The notes under the pieces were generated by a model. That model saw only the letters and a program-made list of their open reading frames with translations. It ran no database searches and was not told the origin of the DNA. Source: Candidatus Methylomirabilota bacterium (GTDB lineage: Bacteria; Methylomirabilota; Methylomirabilia; Methylomirabilales; Methylomirabilaceae). From it: DNA of 64,000 nt. The translations under genes and the position numbers were made by a program. The stretch is taken from positions 1 to 64,000 of the forward strand of contig PQAM01000002.1 in the NCBI GenBank assembly GCA_003104975.1, read 5' to 3'. Positions 1 through 8,579 of the stretch are shown here, piece after piece; position 1 is the first letter of the stretch, and every line of letters begins with the position of its first letter.

Positions 1-171
1 AGACAGGTGTCGTGGGACAGATGTACTATCTATAAACAAATAGAGTTTGTAAATTGGAGCTTGAAGAATTATGACGATGGTAAAATCGGCTGATTTTGAA
101 CCACAAATGGAGTTTTATTTTATGATTGGGGGGACGATCACATCTTACCAACTACCAAGGGGAGGTGAACG

Positions 172-1074
172 GTGAAAATCTGGGGGAGGTATTCGGGCAA
201 GGTGAACTGGACTGTATTCGCACTATTATTGTCGATGCCATTGTTTCTTCCCTTCACACGTCACGCCGACGCACAGATGCGCAGTGAATTGAACCAGCTC
301 AAGCAGGAACTGCAGGCGTTACGGGACGAGGTTCAGACAAAGAACAACATGATCAAACGAATGCAGGATCGTCTGGATGCGCTCGAAACCAAGATGCAGG
401 CCGAGGTTCCGCGCCCCGTAGAAGAAAAGATGACAGCGTTGAAGCAGGAGATGAAGATCGAGATGGCTGCGAAGGCCGCAAGCTCCGCCCTGTCGGGAGG
501 GCAGGTCTTTTTCAAGGGCGGCTTTGTCCGCATGGATCATCCGAGGACCAACTCACTATTAACAACTCAGAGTGATTCCAACGATAAAGACGGTTGGCAA
601 GTCGGTGGCGGCGTGGACCTGCCGATCATGACGATCTTCAACAGTACACTGCTTGGAGAGATCTACGTTGAGTACATCCAGACACAGAAGACAGCAGGTG
701 ATTCAGACGCTACGGTTGAAGGTCCAACGGCTCCCAACAAGAAACTCGCGGAGAAAAGGGGATTGGAGAACATTCTGACCGTAGGCATCGCCCCTAAGAT
801 CCGGTTCGACAACCTCGGCTCTTACAGCCCCCTGCTCGCCCCGTATCGGCCATGGATTATCCCTGTGGGGTTAACCTTCAACGTCAATACTCCTGTCAAC
901 AAGGCCATTACCAACATCAGCGTCGGCGGGGTCAGCGGATTTGGCATTGAACGGCTGTTCTGGAATAATCGAGTCAGCCTTGGCGTCGACTTCCGCTACT
1001 ATTGGGGTCCCGATATCCCGGATGAAAATCTGCGACATTTCACAACTGGTGGCTATGTCGGCCTCAATTTCTAA
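172..1074 (+). CDS. Coiled-coil plus outer-membrane beta-barrel-like protein
   Basis: GTG start placed by a strong ribosome site (ggggaggtg, just upstream). Residues 1-35 look like a signal peptide ending near ADA/Q. Residues 36-95 form a heptad-rich coiled coil (QLKQELQALRDEV). The remainder is rich in alternating hydrophobic/aromatic strands with many Gly and Asn and ends in Phe (GLNF), as outer-membrane beta-barrel proteins often do. I do not recognise a named family. A trimeric-coil/porin-like surface protein or a barrel tethered to peptidoglycan is a reasonable inference. It precedes the alternative complex III operon by about 250 bases, so it is probably a separate transcription unit. 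The 171 bases before it are AT-rich and show no gene. Confidence 0.6.
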   Translation: MKIWGRYSGKVNWTVFALLLSMPLFLPFTRHADAQMRSELNQLKQELQALRDEVQTKNNMIKRMQDRLDALETKMQAEVPRPVEEKMTALKQEMKIEMAAKAASSALSGGQVFFKGGFVRMDHPRTNSLLTTQSDSNDKDGWQVGGGVDLPIMTIFNSTLLGEIYVEYIQTQKTAGDSDATVEGPTAPNKKLAEKRGLENILTVGIAPKIRFDNLGSYSPLLAPYRPWIIPVGLTFNVNTPVNKAITNISVGGVSGFGIERLFWNNRVSLGVDFRYYWGPDIPDENLRHFTTGGYVGLNF

Positions 1075-1324
1075 CGGAACAATTGTCGCATCTCTCGCCA
1101 ATTGAGACACGACATGCTGCAAAATGATATAGCTATTCGCAACAGTGATGAGGGAGGCGATCCTGCGGTCGCCTCCCCCTTTTCACAGCCCGATTGCGAC
1201 CCGCCTCGGCCACTGGTCGCGCGTTCCCGTCCTCTCAGCTCAACAGACCCCTGAAACCGATACGCCGACCAGCCGGAACAGTGCCTCGGCAACGAGCCCG
1301 ACGATGGGGAGGGGGCCAGCACTG

Positions 1325-1822
1325 GTGAAGCGGATCATGATGGTTTTGCTTGGGCTTGTGATTTTTGTCACCATTCTTGGATTCACAGCTCTTCGTTCCG
1401 AGAGCACGCCGCCTGTCCAACCTGTCGACTTCAGCCATAAGGTCCACACCAGTGTCCATCAGATCCCTTGCCTGTACTGCCATACGAATGCCAGGCGATC
1501 CCCTGTTGCCGGCATCCCATCCGTCCAACTCTGCATGGGATGCCACAAGATCACCGCCGCCAATCGCCCGGAGATCCAAAAACTGAAAGGGTATTGGGAC
1601 CGGCAGGAATCGATCCCGTGGGTCAAGATCTTCGGTCAACCGGATTTTGTGGCGTTCTCGCATGTGGCCCATGTCCGGGCTCACATCAACTGCGAGAAGT
1701 GTCATGGCTCGATTCAGACGATGGATCGCGTTTACAGAGCGGTAGACCTGACCATGAATCGATGTCTTGACTGCCATCGCAATCGACAAGCGAGCATCGA
1801 TTGCGTGACCTGTCATAAGTGA
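1325..1822 (+). CDS. actA: Alternative complex III subunit A, pentaheme cytochrome c
   Basis: Five CxxCH haem-binding motifs are visible (CLYCH, CMGCH, CEKCH, CLDCH, CVTCH), matching the pentahaem ActA subunit that passes electrons from the quinol-oxidising complex toward periplasmic acceptors. The N-terminus is a single hydrophobic signal/anchor (MMVLLGLVIFVTILGF). The open frame extends upstream to 1145, but that stretch is low-complexity and lacks a ribosome site. A GTG at 1325 has ggaggggg about nine bases upstream and gives a 165-residue product beginning directly with the anchor. First gene of actABCDEF. The gap to actB contains a short 7-bp tandem repeat. Confidence 0.85.
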   Translation: MKRIMMVLLGLVIFVTILGFTALRSESTPPVQPVDFSHKVHTSVHQIPCLYCHTNARRSPVAGIPSVQLCMGCHKITAANRPEIQKLKGYWDRQESIPWVKIFGQPDFVAFSHVAHVRAHINCEKCHGSIQTMDRVYRAVDLTMNRCLDCHRNRQASIDCVTCHK

Positions 1823-1829
1823 AGAGACA

Positions 1830-1846
1830 GTGTTGAGTGTTGAGTG
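1830..1846 (+). repeat. Heptanucleotide tandem repeat (GTGTTGA)
   Basis: Two full GTGTTGA units and a third partial unit occupy the short gap between actA and actB. Same 7-bp periodicity as the arrays at 4075, 4826, 15689, 21895, 23236, 39025 and 45939. Confidence 0.75.
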
Positions 1847-1865
1847 AAGGAATCGGGAAAGAAGA

Positions 1866-4838
1866 GTGAATAGGCGCGAGTTCTTCAAGTGGCTTGGAAT
1901 CGGCGGAACGGCGACCCTCACGGGCTGCTCCAACCAGGTCCCGGAGAAGCTGATCCCGTATCTGATCCCGCCGGAGGAGATTATTCCTGGCCGAGCGACG
2001 TGGTATGCCACGGTCTGCCGCGAATGCCCGGCCGGGTGCGGGATGCTGGTCAAGACACTGGAGGGACGCGCCGTCACGGTCGAGGGTAACCCCGACCATC
2101 CGGTCAACCGGGGTCGTCTGTGTGCCCGCGGCCAGGCCTCTCTCCAGGGACTGTACAATCCGGATCGGATCAGCCGACCGCTGCTCAAGAACGCGTCAGG
2201 TCAATTCAAGCCACTGAGCTGGAACGAAGCCGAAGGATGGCTGGTGAATCGCCTGGAGGAGCTACGTGAGCGGAAGCGGGGGATCGTCTGGCTGACACCG
2301 CATCTCACAGGAACCTTGGACCAATTGATCGATCGATGGCTTCAGGCGTTCGGCTCAAGCCGGCGGCTACGCTATGAGCCGTTTACATACGAGGCGATCA
2401 AGCGTGCTGCGGGGCTCATGTTCGGGCTCGAAGCGATCCCCACCTACGACCTCCAATCCTCTCAACTCATCCTGTCGTTCGGATCGGACTTTCTGGAGAC
2501 CTGGATCTCGCCCGTGATGTATGCGCGCGAATTCGCCGCAATGCGCACATACCAGGAGGGCCGCATGGGGCGTTTTATCTTCGTCGGGCCACGACGCTCA
2601 CTGACGGCGGCCAACGCCGACCGGTGGGTCTCGATCCCGCCCGGCACCGAAGGCATCATGGCGTTAGGGGTGGTCCGGGTGATCATTGCAGAAGGGCTCT
2701 ACAGGGGAGTCCCCGGGGATCAGATCGAACGGATCAAGGATCTGGTTGATCGTTACACGCCCCAACGGGTCTCGCGGGCTACAGGGGTTACGACGGAGGA
2801 TCTGGAGACACTTGCCCGCCTATTCGCCCAGTCCGATCCCGGGCTCGCCTTGGGCGGCGGGAGCATTGGAAGCGACCAACACGCAACAGCAACAGTGGCT
2901 GCGGTAAACCTGTTGAACTACGTCACCGGGAATATCGGCCGGACTGTCCGCTTCGGTCCCCTGTCCGGTCTTGGCCGGCTGTCCGCCTATCACGAGTTGA
3001 TTTCGCTCATCGAGGGGATGAACAACGGCGAGATCTCCGCCCTCTTTTTCTCTGATGTCAACCCGCTCTTCACACTCCCCAAGTCGGCGGGCCTCGATCA
3101 GGCGCTGGAAAAGGTACCGCTAGTGGTCGGTTGTTCCAGCTTCATGGATGAGACGACGGCGAGGGCTACCCTCATCCTGCCGATCCATACCCCTCTCGAA
3201 AGCTGGGGGGACGAGGAACCGTGGGAAGGGATGTACGGCCTGATGCAGCCCGCTATGGAACCGATCTTCGACACGAAACCGCTCGGCGATCTCTTGCTGT
3301 CGCTGGCGAAGCGATCGGGCGACCCACAGACGCAGGCCTTCACGGAAGCGAGCTTTTACGAACGGCTTCGCAATCGATGGCGAGCGCTGCATCGGCAGGT
3401 CGGATCGAAGACCGACTTTGAGCTATTCTGGGGCGACGCACTGCAGCGCGGCGGCGTCTTTCAAGAGGTGCGTCCTCGACCTATTGGTCTGAATTTCAAG
3501 GGTCTGTCAGACGTATTGCAAACGCTTCAGGTTCTCGATCAGCCCAAGTCCCTGATCCTCCTCCCCTACCCATCGATCAATCATTTTGATGGCCGCGGAT
3601 CCAACAGGCCATGGCTCCAGGAACTCCCCGATCCGATGACCCAGCTCGCCTGGGACGGTTGGCTCGACATCCATCCGGAGGATGCACAACACCAGGCCAT
3701 CGGCGAAGGCGATCTTTTGAACGTCACATCGTCGTACGGAGAAATCGAGCTACCCGCCCACCTCTCTCCCGGGGTCAGGCGAGGGACAGTGGCCGCCCCA
3801 ATCGGTCAGGGTCACACCGCCTTTGGTCGTTACGCCAATCCACAAGATCCCAACGCGATCGGGCTTGGCGAGACGCGACGGGGCGGCAACCCTTTTATGT
3901 TGCTGCACTCGAAGTCGGGGTCGGGCTCCGAGGGCCGGTCAGATTTCTCGGTGGTGACCCTTACCAACACCGGCCTCAGGTATCCTCTGGCGTCGGTCTC
4001 GGGAAGTACCCGCCAATACGACCGAGGGATTGCCCAGGCGATCTCGCCGGGGGAGTTACAACCGAGTGAGCCTGCACTCAACACTCAACACTCAACACCC
4101 AACACTCGGCAGATGTACCCGCCTCATGAGCACCCCATCCACCGGTGGGGCATGGCCATCGACCTCAACGCGTGCACCGGCTGCGCCGCCTGCGTCGTGG
4201 CCTGCTATGCGGAGAACAATATCCCGGTGGTCGGCAAGGCGCAATTAATGAAGGGCCGCGAGATGTCGTGGATCCGGATTGAGCGATTTGAAGAGGGACC
4301 TGCAGATCAACCAGGGACCCGGTTTATTCCAATGCTCTGCCAGCAGTGCGATAATGCGCCCTGCGAGCCGGTCTGTCCCGTGTATGCCACACTGCACAAC
4401 TCCGAAGGGTTGAATATCCAGGTCTATAACCGCTGTGTCGGAACTCGATATTGCTCCAACAACTGCCCGTACAAGGTCCGCCGTTTTAACTGGTTTACCT
4501 ATCCATGGCCGGAGCCGCTCCACCTCCAACTCAATCCCGACGTGACGGTCCGCGAGAGCGGCGTGATGGAGAAATGCACCTTTTGCGTACAGCGGATCAC
4601 CGCCGGAAAAGCCAAGGCAAAAGAGGAAGGGCGGCCGGTCAGGGACGGCGAGATCGTACCGGCCTGCGCCCAGACCTGTCCCACACGGGCGATCGTATTC
4701 GGCGATCTGAAGGACCCGGCCAGTGAGGTATCACAACTCAGCCGCAGCCCGCGTCGCTACCGGGTTCTGGAACATCTGAATACGCAACCGGCGATCACCT
4801 ATCTGAAAAAAATCGTCATCGCCGGCACTGAACACTGA
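1866..4838 (+). CDS. actB: Alternative complex III subunit B, molybdopterin-like plus ferredoxin-like fusion
   Basis: 990 residues. The N-terminus has a twin-arginine motif (NRREFFKWLG) followed by a lipobox-like LTGC, so export by Tat and lipid anchoring are likely. Residues about 45-700 are a molybdopterin oxidoreductase-type domain. It starts with a Cys cluster signature, CRECPAGC and a later CARG, typical of a [4Fe-4S] site; ActB domains of Bacteroidetes are known to have lost it. Residues about 755-985 form a four-cluster ferredoxin domain (CTGCAACVVAC, CQQCDNAPCEPVCP, CTFC, CAQTCP). GTG start with a weak purine-rich site. The linker between the domains (from base 4075) is encoded by a 7-bp repeat array, and the stop codon lies in another. 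Confidence 0.88.
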   Translation: MNRREFFKWLGIGGTATLTGCSNQVPEKLIPYLIPPEEIIPGRATWYATVCRECPAGCGMLVKTLEGRAVTVEGNPDHPVNRGRLCARGQASLQGLYNPDRISRPLLKNASGQFKPLSWNEAEGWLVNRLEELRERKRGIVWLTPHLTGTLDQLIDRWLQAFGSSRRLRYEPFTYEAIKRAAGLMFGLEAIPTYDLQSSQLILSFGSDFLETWISPVMYAREFAAMRTYQEGRMGRFIFVGPRRSLTAANADRWVSIPPGTEGIMALGVVRVIIAEGLYRGVPGDQIERIKDLVDRYTPQRVSRATGVTTEDLETLARLFAQSDPGLALGGGSIGSDQHATATVAAVNLLNYVTGNIGRTVRFGPLSGLGRLSAYHELISLIEGMNNGEISALFFSDVNPLFTLPKSAGLDQALEKVPLVVGCSSFMDETTARATLILPIHTPLESWGDEEPWEGMYGLMQPAMEPIFDTKPLGDLLLSLAKRSGDPQTQAFTEASFYERLRNRWRALHRQVGSKTDFELFWGDALQRGGVFQEVRPRPIGLNFKGLSDVLQTLQVLDQPKSLILLPYPSINHFDGRGSNRPWLQELPDPMTQLAWDGWLDIHPEDAQHQAIGEGDLLNVTSSYGEIELPAHLSPGVRRGTVAAPIGQGHTAFGRYANPQDPNAIGLGETRRGGNPFMLLHSKSGSGSEGRSDFSVVTLTNTGLRYPLASVSGSTRQYDRGIAQAISPGELQPSEPALNTQHSTPNTRQMYPPHEHPIHRWGMAIDLNACTGCAACVVACYAENNIPVVGKAQLMKGREMSWIRIERFEEGPADQPGTRFIPMLCQQCDNAPCEPVCPVYATLHNSEGLNIQVYNRCVGTRYCSNNCPYKVRRFNWFTYPWPEPLHLQLNPDVTVRESGVMEKCTFCVQRITAGKAKAKEEGRPVRDGEIVPACAQTCPTRAIVFGDLKDPASEVSQLSRSPRRYRVLEHLNTQPAITYLKKIVIAGTEH
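4075..4109 (+). repeat. Translated heptanucleotide array (CACTCAA x5) inside actB
   Basis: Five consecutive 7-bp units: CACTCAA three times, then CACCCAA and CACTCGG. The array lies in frame in actB between the molybdopterin-like and ferredoxin-like domains and is read as the Asn/Thr/His/Pro-rich linker LNTQHSTPNT. Confidence 0.9.
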
Positions 4839-4853
4839 CCACTCAGCACTCGA
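4826..4853 (+). repeat. Heptanucleotide array at the actB stop / actC start
   Basis: Four 7-bp units (CACTGAA, CACTGAC, CACTCAG, CACTCGA). The actB TGA stop (4836-4838) lies inside the second unit and the actC ATG follows one base after the array. Confidence 0.88.
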
Positions 4854-4854
4854 C

Positions 4855-6216
4855 ATGGCCGACTACAAACTCAGCTATAGCCGGGTCGACCGGGATCTGC
4901 TGAAGACAATGCAGGCGCCCGGGCGCACCTGGTATCTCCTCCTAACCATTGCGATTGCGCTTGTGGCGCTGGGCGTATTCGCCTTCAGCCGTCAGATCCG
5001 GTATGGGATGGGGGTTTGGGGCCTCACGCACCCGACCATGTGGGCCATCGACATCACCAACTTCGTCTTCTGGGTCGGGATCGCCCACTCCGGGACGCTC
5101 ATCTCGGCCGTCCTGTTTCTCTTCCGCGTCCGCTGGCGCGCCTCGATCTACAGGGCGGCGGAGGCAGTCACCGTCTTCGCCCTGATGACCGCGGCCCTCT
5201 TTCCGATCATCCACCTGGGGCGTCCATGGTACGTCTACTGGCTTCTCCCCTACCCGCAGGTGGGCGGGCTGTGGCCCAACTTCCGCTCCCCGCTCATCTG
5301 GGACGTCTTCGCGGTCTTGACCTACATGCTGGTAAGCATGGTCTTCTTCTTCACCGGCCTGGTTCCTGACTTAGCCGTCGTTCGAAACCAGTCGACCGGG
5401 TGGCGGCGTCGCGTCTACGGGTTTTTAGCCCAGGGCTGGCAGGGGACCGACCGACAGTGGCGGCATTACACCAGCGCCTATCTGTTCCTGGCCGCCTTGG
5501 CGACACCCCTGGTCATCTCGGTCCACAGCGTCGTCTCGTGGGACTTTGCCATGTCGATGGTCCCCGGCTGGCACTCGACCATCTTCGCCCCCTACTTCGT
5601 GGCGGGGGCCATCCATTCGGGCCTCGCGATGGTGATTACGCTCCTGATCCCGCTCCGACGGGTCTTCCGCCTCGATGCGTACCTCACGCAGACACATCTG
5701 GAAAACCTGGCGAAGCTGATCGTCCTCACCGGCATGATCGTCGGCTACTCCTATGCGACCGAGTATTTCATCGCCTGGTACAGCGCCAACAACTTCGAAT
5801 GGGAGACCTTCCGCTACCGGGCGCTGGGCGATTACGCCTGGGGGTTCTGGATCATGATCGTCTTCAACTCGCTGATCCCCCTCCTCTTCTTCATCAAGCG
5901 GATCAGGACAAGTACGCCATGGCTGATCGTCATCTGTCTCCTCATCAACGTGGGGATGTGGTTCGAGCGATTCGTCATTATCGTCACCTCGCTGGCGCGC
6001 GACTACGATCCGTACACCTGGGGCCTCTACACACCGACGTGGGTCGATCTCAGCATCACGGCCGGCAGCTTCGGATGGTTCTTCCTCTGGTTTCTCCTCT
6101 TTGCGAAACTGCTGCCGGTTGTCTCGATCGTAGAGGTCAAGGAACAGCTTCCGCCGCCCGTGATGAACGAAGCAGAAGGCGATAGGCGGAAGGCGGAAAG
6201 GGAGGAGGACTGTTGA
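4855..6216 (+). CDS. actC: Alternative complex III subunit C, NrfD-like membrane protein
   Basis: 453 residues with about ten hydrophobic transmembrane segments in the NrfD/PsrC arrangement. The family member in this complex holds the quinol site and makes the proton path across the inner membrane. Sequence features include an N-terminal soluble stretch, then alternating segments with conserved His and charged residues (VISVHSVVSWDFAMS, LARDYDPYTWG). The C-terminal tail is charged and cytoplasmic-looking. ATG 4855 directly follows the heptad array at the end of actB. The gene end overlaps the start of actD (TGATG), indicating translational coupling. Confidence 0.9.
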   Translation: MADYKLSYSRVDRDLLKTMQAPGRTWYLLLTIAIALVALGVFAFSRQIRYGMGVWGLTHPTMWAIDITNFVFWVGIAHSGTLISAVLFLFRVRWRASIYRAAEAVTVFALMTAALFPIIHLGRPWYVYWLLPYPQVGGLWPNFRSPLIWDVFAVLTYMLVSMVFFFTGLVPDLAVVRNQSTGWRRRVYGFLAQGWQGTDRQWRHYTSAYLFLAALATPLVISVHSVVSWDFAMSMVPGWHSTIFAPYFVAGAIHSGLAMVITLLIPLRRVFRLDAYLTQTHLENLAKLIVLTGMIVGYSYATEYFIAWYSANNFEWETFRYRALGDYAWGFWIMIVFNSLIPLLFFIKRIRTSTPWLIVICLLINVGMWFERFVIIVTSLARDYDPYTWGLYTPTWVDLSITAGSFGWFFLWFLLFAKLLPVVSIVEVKEQLPPPVMNEAEGDRRKAEREEDC

Positions 6217-6743
6217 TGAACGGGCGAGCGGTCGGGGTGGTGGGGCATTTCGATCAGCTCGATCGATTTCTCGCCGCCATCCGAGAGCTGCGCGTCTCCG
6301 GTTTCGACAACCTCCGGGTCGCGTCGCCTGTCCCCCGCCATGAGATCGATGAGGCGCTGGGTCGCCGCGAGAGCCCCGTCCGCGTGTTCACCCTCGTCGG
6401 TGGGATTGTCGGCGCAATCTTCGGACTGGGCTTGACCATCAACACCTCCATCGGCTATCCGCACATCGTCGGAGGCAAGCCGATCGTCTCGATGCCGGCC
6501 TTTATCGTGATCGCCTTCGAGCTGACGATTCTCTTCGGGGCGATCGGAACCCTGCTGGGGTTGCTGATCAATGCGCGTTTCCCAAGACTCCACATCGGTC
6601 CCGCGTTTCACCCTCGCTTCTGTCAGGACCAGTTCGGCCTCTTTGTCTTCTGCGCGCCGAACGATATCGAGGCTACGGCACAGATTCTCCGCCATGCGGG
6701 AGCGGCCGCGGTCCGTCAGGTGGAAGGCGATGTTGAAGTGTAG
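6216..6743 (+). CDS. actD: Alternative complex III subunit D, DUF3341 membrane protein
   Basis: About 175 residues with a short soluble N-terminal ferredoxin-fold-like part and two transmembrane segments (VFTLVGGIVGAIFGLGL and IVIAFELTILFGAIGTLLGL). This is the DUF3341 layout of ActD, a small subunit of alternative complex III. A TTG at 6213 is also in frame, but ATG 6216 sits better behind ggaggagg and overlaps the actC stop as TGATG. The 3' end overlaps actE by 14 bases. Its specific role in the family is structural. Confidence 0.85.
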   Translation: MNGRAVGVVGHFDQLDRFLAAIRELRVSGFDNLRVASPVPRHEIDEALGRRESPVRVFTLVGGIVGAIFGLGLTINTSIGYPHIVGGKPIVSMPAFIVIAFELTILFGAIGTLLGLLINARFPRLHIGPAFHPRFCQDQFGLFVFCAPNDIEATAQILRHAGAAAVRQVEGDVEV

Positions 6744-7224
6744 GTGTACAGGTCTATGGGCGGTGACCGCTCTGTTGTTCTGGGCCGGCTCGGCGTATGG
6801 TTTCCCGTGGAGCCGAGACATGAAGGACCAGCCCTCCATCAAGCCGCAGGAAGCGCCACGACGTCCTGCAGCAGGAACCATCCCACGAGACGGGTGGGAG
6901 CGCCCGATGACACGCGAGGAGATGGATAAGAGCCTCGTCAATCCGGTGCCGGTCACCGAACAATCCGTGGAGAACGGGCGGCGGCTGTTCGAGATCTACT
7001 GTGTCCACTGCCACGGCGCCGACGGTAAAGGGATGGGTCCGGTAGCCGCCAAGTTTATTCCTCCACCAGACCTGACCCTTCCGTTCTTTCAACAGAAGAG
7101 CGATGGCTATCTCTATGGGACGATCCGAAACGGCGGTCCGATTATGCCCGCCCATGGCGACTTGATCGCCCCCAGGGAGCGGTGGGAGATCGTCAACTTT
7201 CTCAGGAGCCTCCGGCAACCATGA
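6730..7224 (+). CDS. actE: Alternative complex III subunit E, monoheme cytochrome c
   Basis: About 164 residues: signal sequence (GLWAVTALLFWAGSAYG), one CVHCH haem motif in a cytochrome c class I fold, and a candidate Met axial ligand in GGPIMPAHG. The frame is open back to 6571 but overlaps actD there. ATG 6730, preceded by ggtggaagg, gives a signal peptide at the right place. The stop overlaps the actF start as ATGA. In the family ActE is a membrane-attached periplasmic cytochrome that accepts electrons with ActA. Confidence 0.87.
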   Translation: MLKCRCTGLWAVTALLFWAGSAYGFPWSRDMKDQPSIKPQEAPRRPAAGTIPRDGWERPMTREEMDKSLVNPVPVTEQSVENGRRLFEIYCVHCHGADGKGMGPVAAKFIPPPDLTLPFFQQKSDGYLYGTIRNGGPIMPAHGDLIAPRERWEIVNFLRSLRQP

Positions 7225-8504
7225 ACGTTACGACCGAACTCGCCGACTTGGAGGAGAGTATCCGCAGGATTCCGCGTCGGAGTCCTCGCGCCGTCGCCGG
7301 GATTCTCACGGGACTACTGATCGCAGGCTTACTTACCTTCTTGCTCGGTATCTCCGCCGAACAGCCGGTCCGGGCGTGGGAGATCTATCTGGTCAACTTT
7401 CTTTTCTGGACCGGCCTGGCTCAGGCTGGCGTGGTCTTTGGAGCGATCTACGATCTGTGCAATGCCCGTTGGGGTCCCGTCATCAAACGGGTTGCCATCG
7501 GGATGGGATCGTTCCTCCCGATCACTCTACTCCTTTACGTCCCGCTCTTCTTTGGTCGCTCCTGGCTCTACCCCTGGGTGCGCCATCCGATCCCCGAGAA
7601 GGCGGCGTGGCTGAACGTTCCCTTCTTCTTCTCCCGAAACGGTCTCGGCCTGGCAATGATGGTCGTCCTCAGCCTGCTGTATCTGTACTACAATCTCCGC
7701 CCGCAGCTCGGACGCGCGCTACAACGGTCGCTGATCCCGGCCACTCCGCTCTACGCCCGGCTGACGCGCGGCTGGCAGGGATTTGAGGCAGAACACCAAC
7801 GTTCGCGCCGGGTGCTCGGCGTGCTCGGACCGGCCATCCTGGTCGCCTATGCGGTCGTCTTCAGCCTGCTGGGGTTCGACCTGATCATGTCGTTGGACCC
7901 CCACTGGTACAGCAGCCTGTTCGGCGGCTACTTCTTCATGAGCAGCCTGTATCTCGGCCTGGCAGGCATCGCCGTCGTGACCATCGTACTCCGAATGACC
8001 CTCGGATTGGAGCGATGGATCACCGCCACGCATTTCCATGACCTCGGCAAGTTGCTGTTCGGCTTCGATATGCTGGTCATCGGCCTGGTCTGGGCCCAGT
8101 ACATTGTCATCTGGTACGGCAACATCACCGAAGAGACCCAATATGTGATTCTGAGAACGCAGGTACTCCCGTGGGCGCTTTTCTCCTGGGTCGCGCTGAT
8201 GGCGGGATTCGTGGGACCGTTGATCGTCTTCTTCAGTCGCCGCGCCAAGCAGGACCCCTTTGCCCTGCTGCCGATGGGCTTGGCCATCGCCGGCGGCATC
8301 TGGGTCGAGCGGTACGTGCTCGTCGTCCCGGCGCTCTGGACAGGCCCTGCCGCGCCCCTGGGTATCCCCGAGCTGTTGATCAGTCTGGGATTCGCCAGCG
8401 CAGCCATCCTGTCCTACCTGGCCTTTATTCGGCTCTTCCCGATCCTCCCCCTACCCGATCACCTGCCCGCGGCTTTAGAGTCTCCCCACTCGTCGCAAAG
8501 ATAG
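7221..8504 (+). CDS. actF: Alternative complex III subunit F, second NrfD-like membrane protein
   Basis: 427 residues with about ten transmembrane segments, homologous in layout to ActC (FLFWTGLAQAGVVFGAIYDL, DLIMSLDPHWYSSLFGGYFF). ATG 7221 overlaps the actE stop; the longer frame from 7182 lies inside actE. It ends the act operon: no actG or actH reading frame and no cytochrome oxidase genes follow, and a toxin-antitoxin module begins 75 bases later. The terminal oxidase partner must be encoded elsewhere. Confidence 0.87.
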   Translation: MNVTTELADLEESIRRIPRRSPRAVAGILTGLLIAGLLTFLLGISAEQPVRAWEIYLVNFLFWTGLAQAGVVFGAIYDLCNARWGPVIKRVAIGMGSFLPITLLLYVPLFFGRSWLYPWVRHPIPEKAAWLNVPFFFSRNGLGLAMMVVLSLLYLYYNLRPQLGRALQRSLIPATPLYARLTRGWQGFEAEHQRSRRVLGVLGPAILVAYAVVFSLLGFDLIMSLDPHWYSSLFGGYFFMSSLYLGLAGIAVVTIVLRMTLGLERWITATHFHDLGKLLFGFDMLVIGLVWAQYIVIWYGNITEETQYVILRTQVLPWALFSWVALMAGFVGPLIVFFSRRAKQDPFALLPMGLAIAGGIWVERYVLVVPALWTGPAAPLGIPELLISLGFASAAILSYLAFIRLFPILPLPDHLPAALESPHSSQR

Positions 8505-8545
8505 ACGAGAGATCCCCCTGTTCAAGGTATCGAACAAAATCGCTG

Positions 8546-8574
8546 TTGAATCATTACCCTCTGAGGGTTATAGT
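8546..8574 (+). promoter_or_regulatory. mqsRA promoter with operator palindrome in the spacer
   Basis: -35 TTGAAT (8546-8551), exactly 17 bases of spacer, -10 TATAGT (8569-8574). The spacer contains ACCCT-CTG-AGGGT (8556-8568), an arm-N3-arm palindrome of the same architecture as the E. coli MqsA operator (AACCT-N3-AGGTT). MqsA bound here would block RNA polymerase. The expected transcription start falls on or beside the mqsR ATG at 8580, implying a leaderless mRNA. Confidence 0.72.
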
Positions 8575-8579
8575 GATGT

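Noticed and set aside
47-75. Possible promoter TTGTAA-N17-TATGAC before the first gene
   Set aside because: Only four of six matches in both boxes in an AT-rich region; not convincing.
1145-1324. N-terminal extension of ActA
   Set aside because: Low-complexity sequence before the signal anchor; GTG 1325 has the ribosome site.
1235-2188. 317-residue minus-strand open frame
   Set aside because: Shadow of actA/actB; no domain, and it opposes a clear operon.
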